Position numbers and translations under genes: made by a program. A stretch of 64,000 nucleotides of DNA, taken from positions 372,001 to 436,000 of the forward strand of contig NZ_RBZQ01000004.1 in assembly GCF_003640395.1 (NCBI RefSeq), written 5' to 3'. The notes under the pieces were generated by a model. That model was not told the DNA's origin. It did not search any database and saw only the letters and a program-made list of their open reading frames with translations. The stretch comes from Stutzerimonas urumqiensis (GTDB taxonomy: Bacteria; Pseudomonadota; Gammaproteobacteria; Pseudomonadales; Pseudomonadaceae). Positions 63,798 to 64,000 of this stretch are shown piece by piece. Within the stretch, counting starts at the first letter, position 1. The number at the start of each line of letters is the position of its first letter.

Positions 63798-64000
63798 ATG
63801 ATGCGCATGGCAGGCGTGAGTGCGGACGAGCAGGCCGCGCAAGGCGACGAAACCGGCCTCGCACGGGCAGGCTTCGCCGGGTATCTGACCGCGGTGGTCG
63901 CCGGCCTGCTGGCCGCGATGGCGGCGTTCGTGCTGGTGCTGCTGGGTCTGCGGGCCACCGGCAACCTGCCGCCGCCGGCCTTTTCCAACAGCCTGTGCGT
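63798..64000 (+). CDS. Putative membrane-anchored protein of the MBOAT-FkbH-ACP cluster (partial)
   Basis: The right-edge gene starts at an ATG at 63798 with AGGTGA five to six bases upstream. The visible 67 residues have one N-terminal membrane helix (~25-50, YLTAVVAGLLAAMAAFVLVLLGL) followed by GNLPPPAFSNSLC. The rest is off the edge. In similar clusters the fourth gene encodes a membrane-anchored SGNH/DltD-like protein, so this is a likely partner. That identification is inference. Confidence 0.7.
   Translation, partial: MMRMAGVSADEQAAQGDETGLARAGFAGYLTAVVAGLLAAMAAFVLVLLGLRATGNLPPPAFSNSLC

Noticed and set aside
1..64000. CRISPR arrays, tRNA/rRNA genes, prophage, integrase, transposase or defence genes
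   Set aside because: None seen by reading both strands; no regularly spaced repeats, no cloverleaf sequences and no recognisable mobile or defence proteins.

Overview
The window reads as a chromosome segment of a polarly flagellated, high-GC gammaproteobacterium of the Pseudomonas/Stutzerimonas type. Three things point there: the pseudomonad-style flagellar gene set (motCD, cheYZAB, fliA, fleN, flhF, flhA, an embedded HptB-HsbR-HsbA module, RpoN-type promoters), a REP-like inverted repeat of Pseudomonas style, and a gene neighbourhood (etfBA/etf-QO, cysI-DUF934-acuI-sohB) that I recall from Pseudomonas genomes. No tRNA, rRNA, CRISPR array, prophage or complete insertion sequence was seen. The coding assignments come from reading the translated proteins; no database search was possible.

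Positions 1-27000 are almost entirely flagellar and chemotaxis genes on the minus strand. Reading with transcription (right to left), the order is fliE-fliF-fliG-fliH-fliI-fliJ-hsbA-hsbR-hptB-fliK, then fliL-fliM-fliN-fliO-fliP-fliQ-fliR-flhB, then (after a plus-strand sodC) flhA-flhF-fleN-fliA-cheY-cheZ-cheA-cheB-motC-motD (motD cut by the left edge). Good -24/-12 RpoN promoter matches stand before fliE, fliL and flhA, so three sigma-54 units are likely. The genes encode the MS ring and rotor (FliF, FliG, FliM, FliN), the export gate and ATPase (FlhA, FlhB, FliPQR, FliHIJ), number and placement regulators (FleN, FlhF), sigma-28 (FliA), the chemotaxis core and a MotCD stator.

Positions 27000-40500 hold mixed housekeeping genes: a membrane protein and a BenE-type transporter flanking a shared palindrome, an SDR, a CurA-like reductase, pyrF, a CHASE4-PAS-GGDEF-EAL c-di-GMP enzyme, a MocR-type regulator, a translationally coupled SBP-DUF4398-OmpA envelope trio, and etfBA.

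Positions 40500-52600 hold the divergent etf-QO gene with a PsrA-like operator in the shared promoter, sulfite reductase cysI with DUF934, acuI, sohB, a small acyl/lipid-related set (histidine phosphatase, SCP2, APT-like kinase, SDR), a large palindromic repeat, a membrane protein and tatD.

Positions 52600-64000 hold a chemoreceptor behind a perfect Anr/FNR box, a thioesterase, a MoxR-DUF58-transglutaminase operon, a flavin reductase, and at the right edge an MBOAT-FkbH-ACP cluster that looks like an acyl-group (possibly glyceryl) donor and transfer system. The points most worth following up are the tandem CheZ-tail-like motifs that replace a P2 domain in CheA, the Anr-controlled chemoreceptor, the PsrA-like sites, and the MBOAT-FkbH-ACP cluster.
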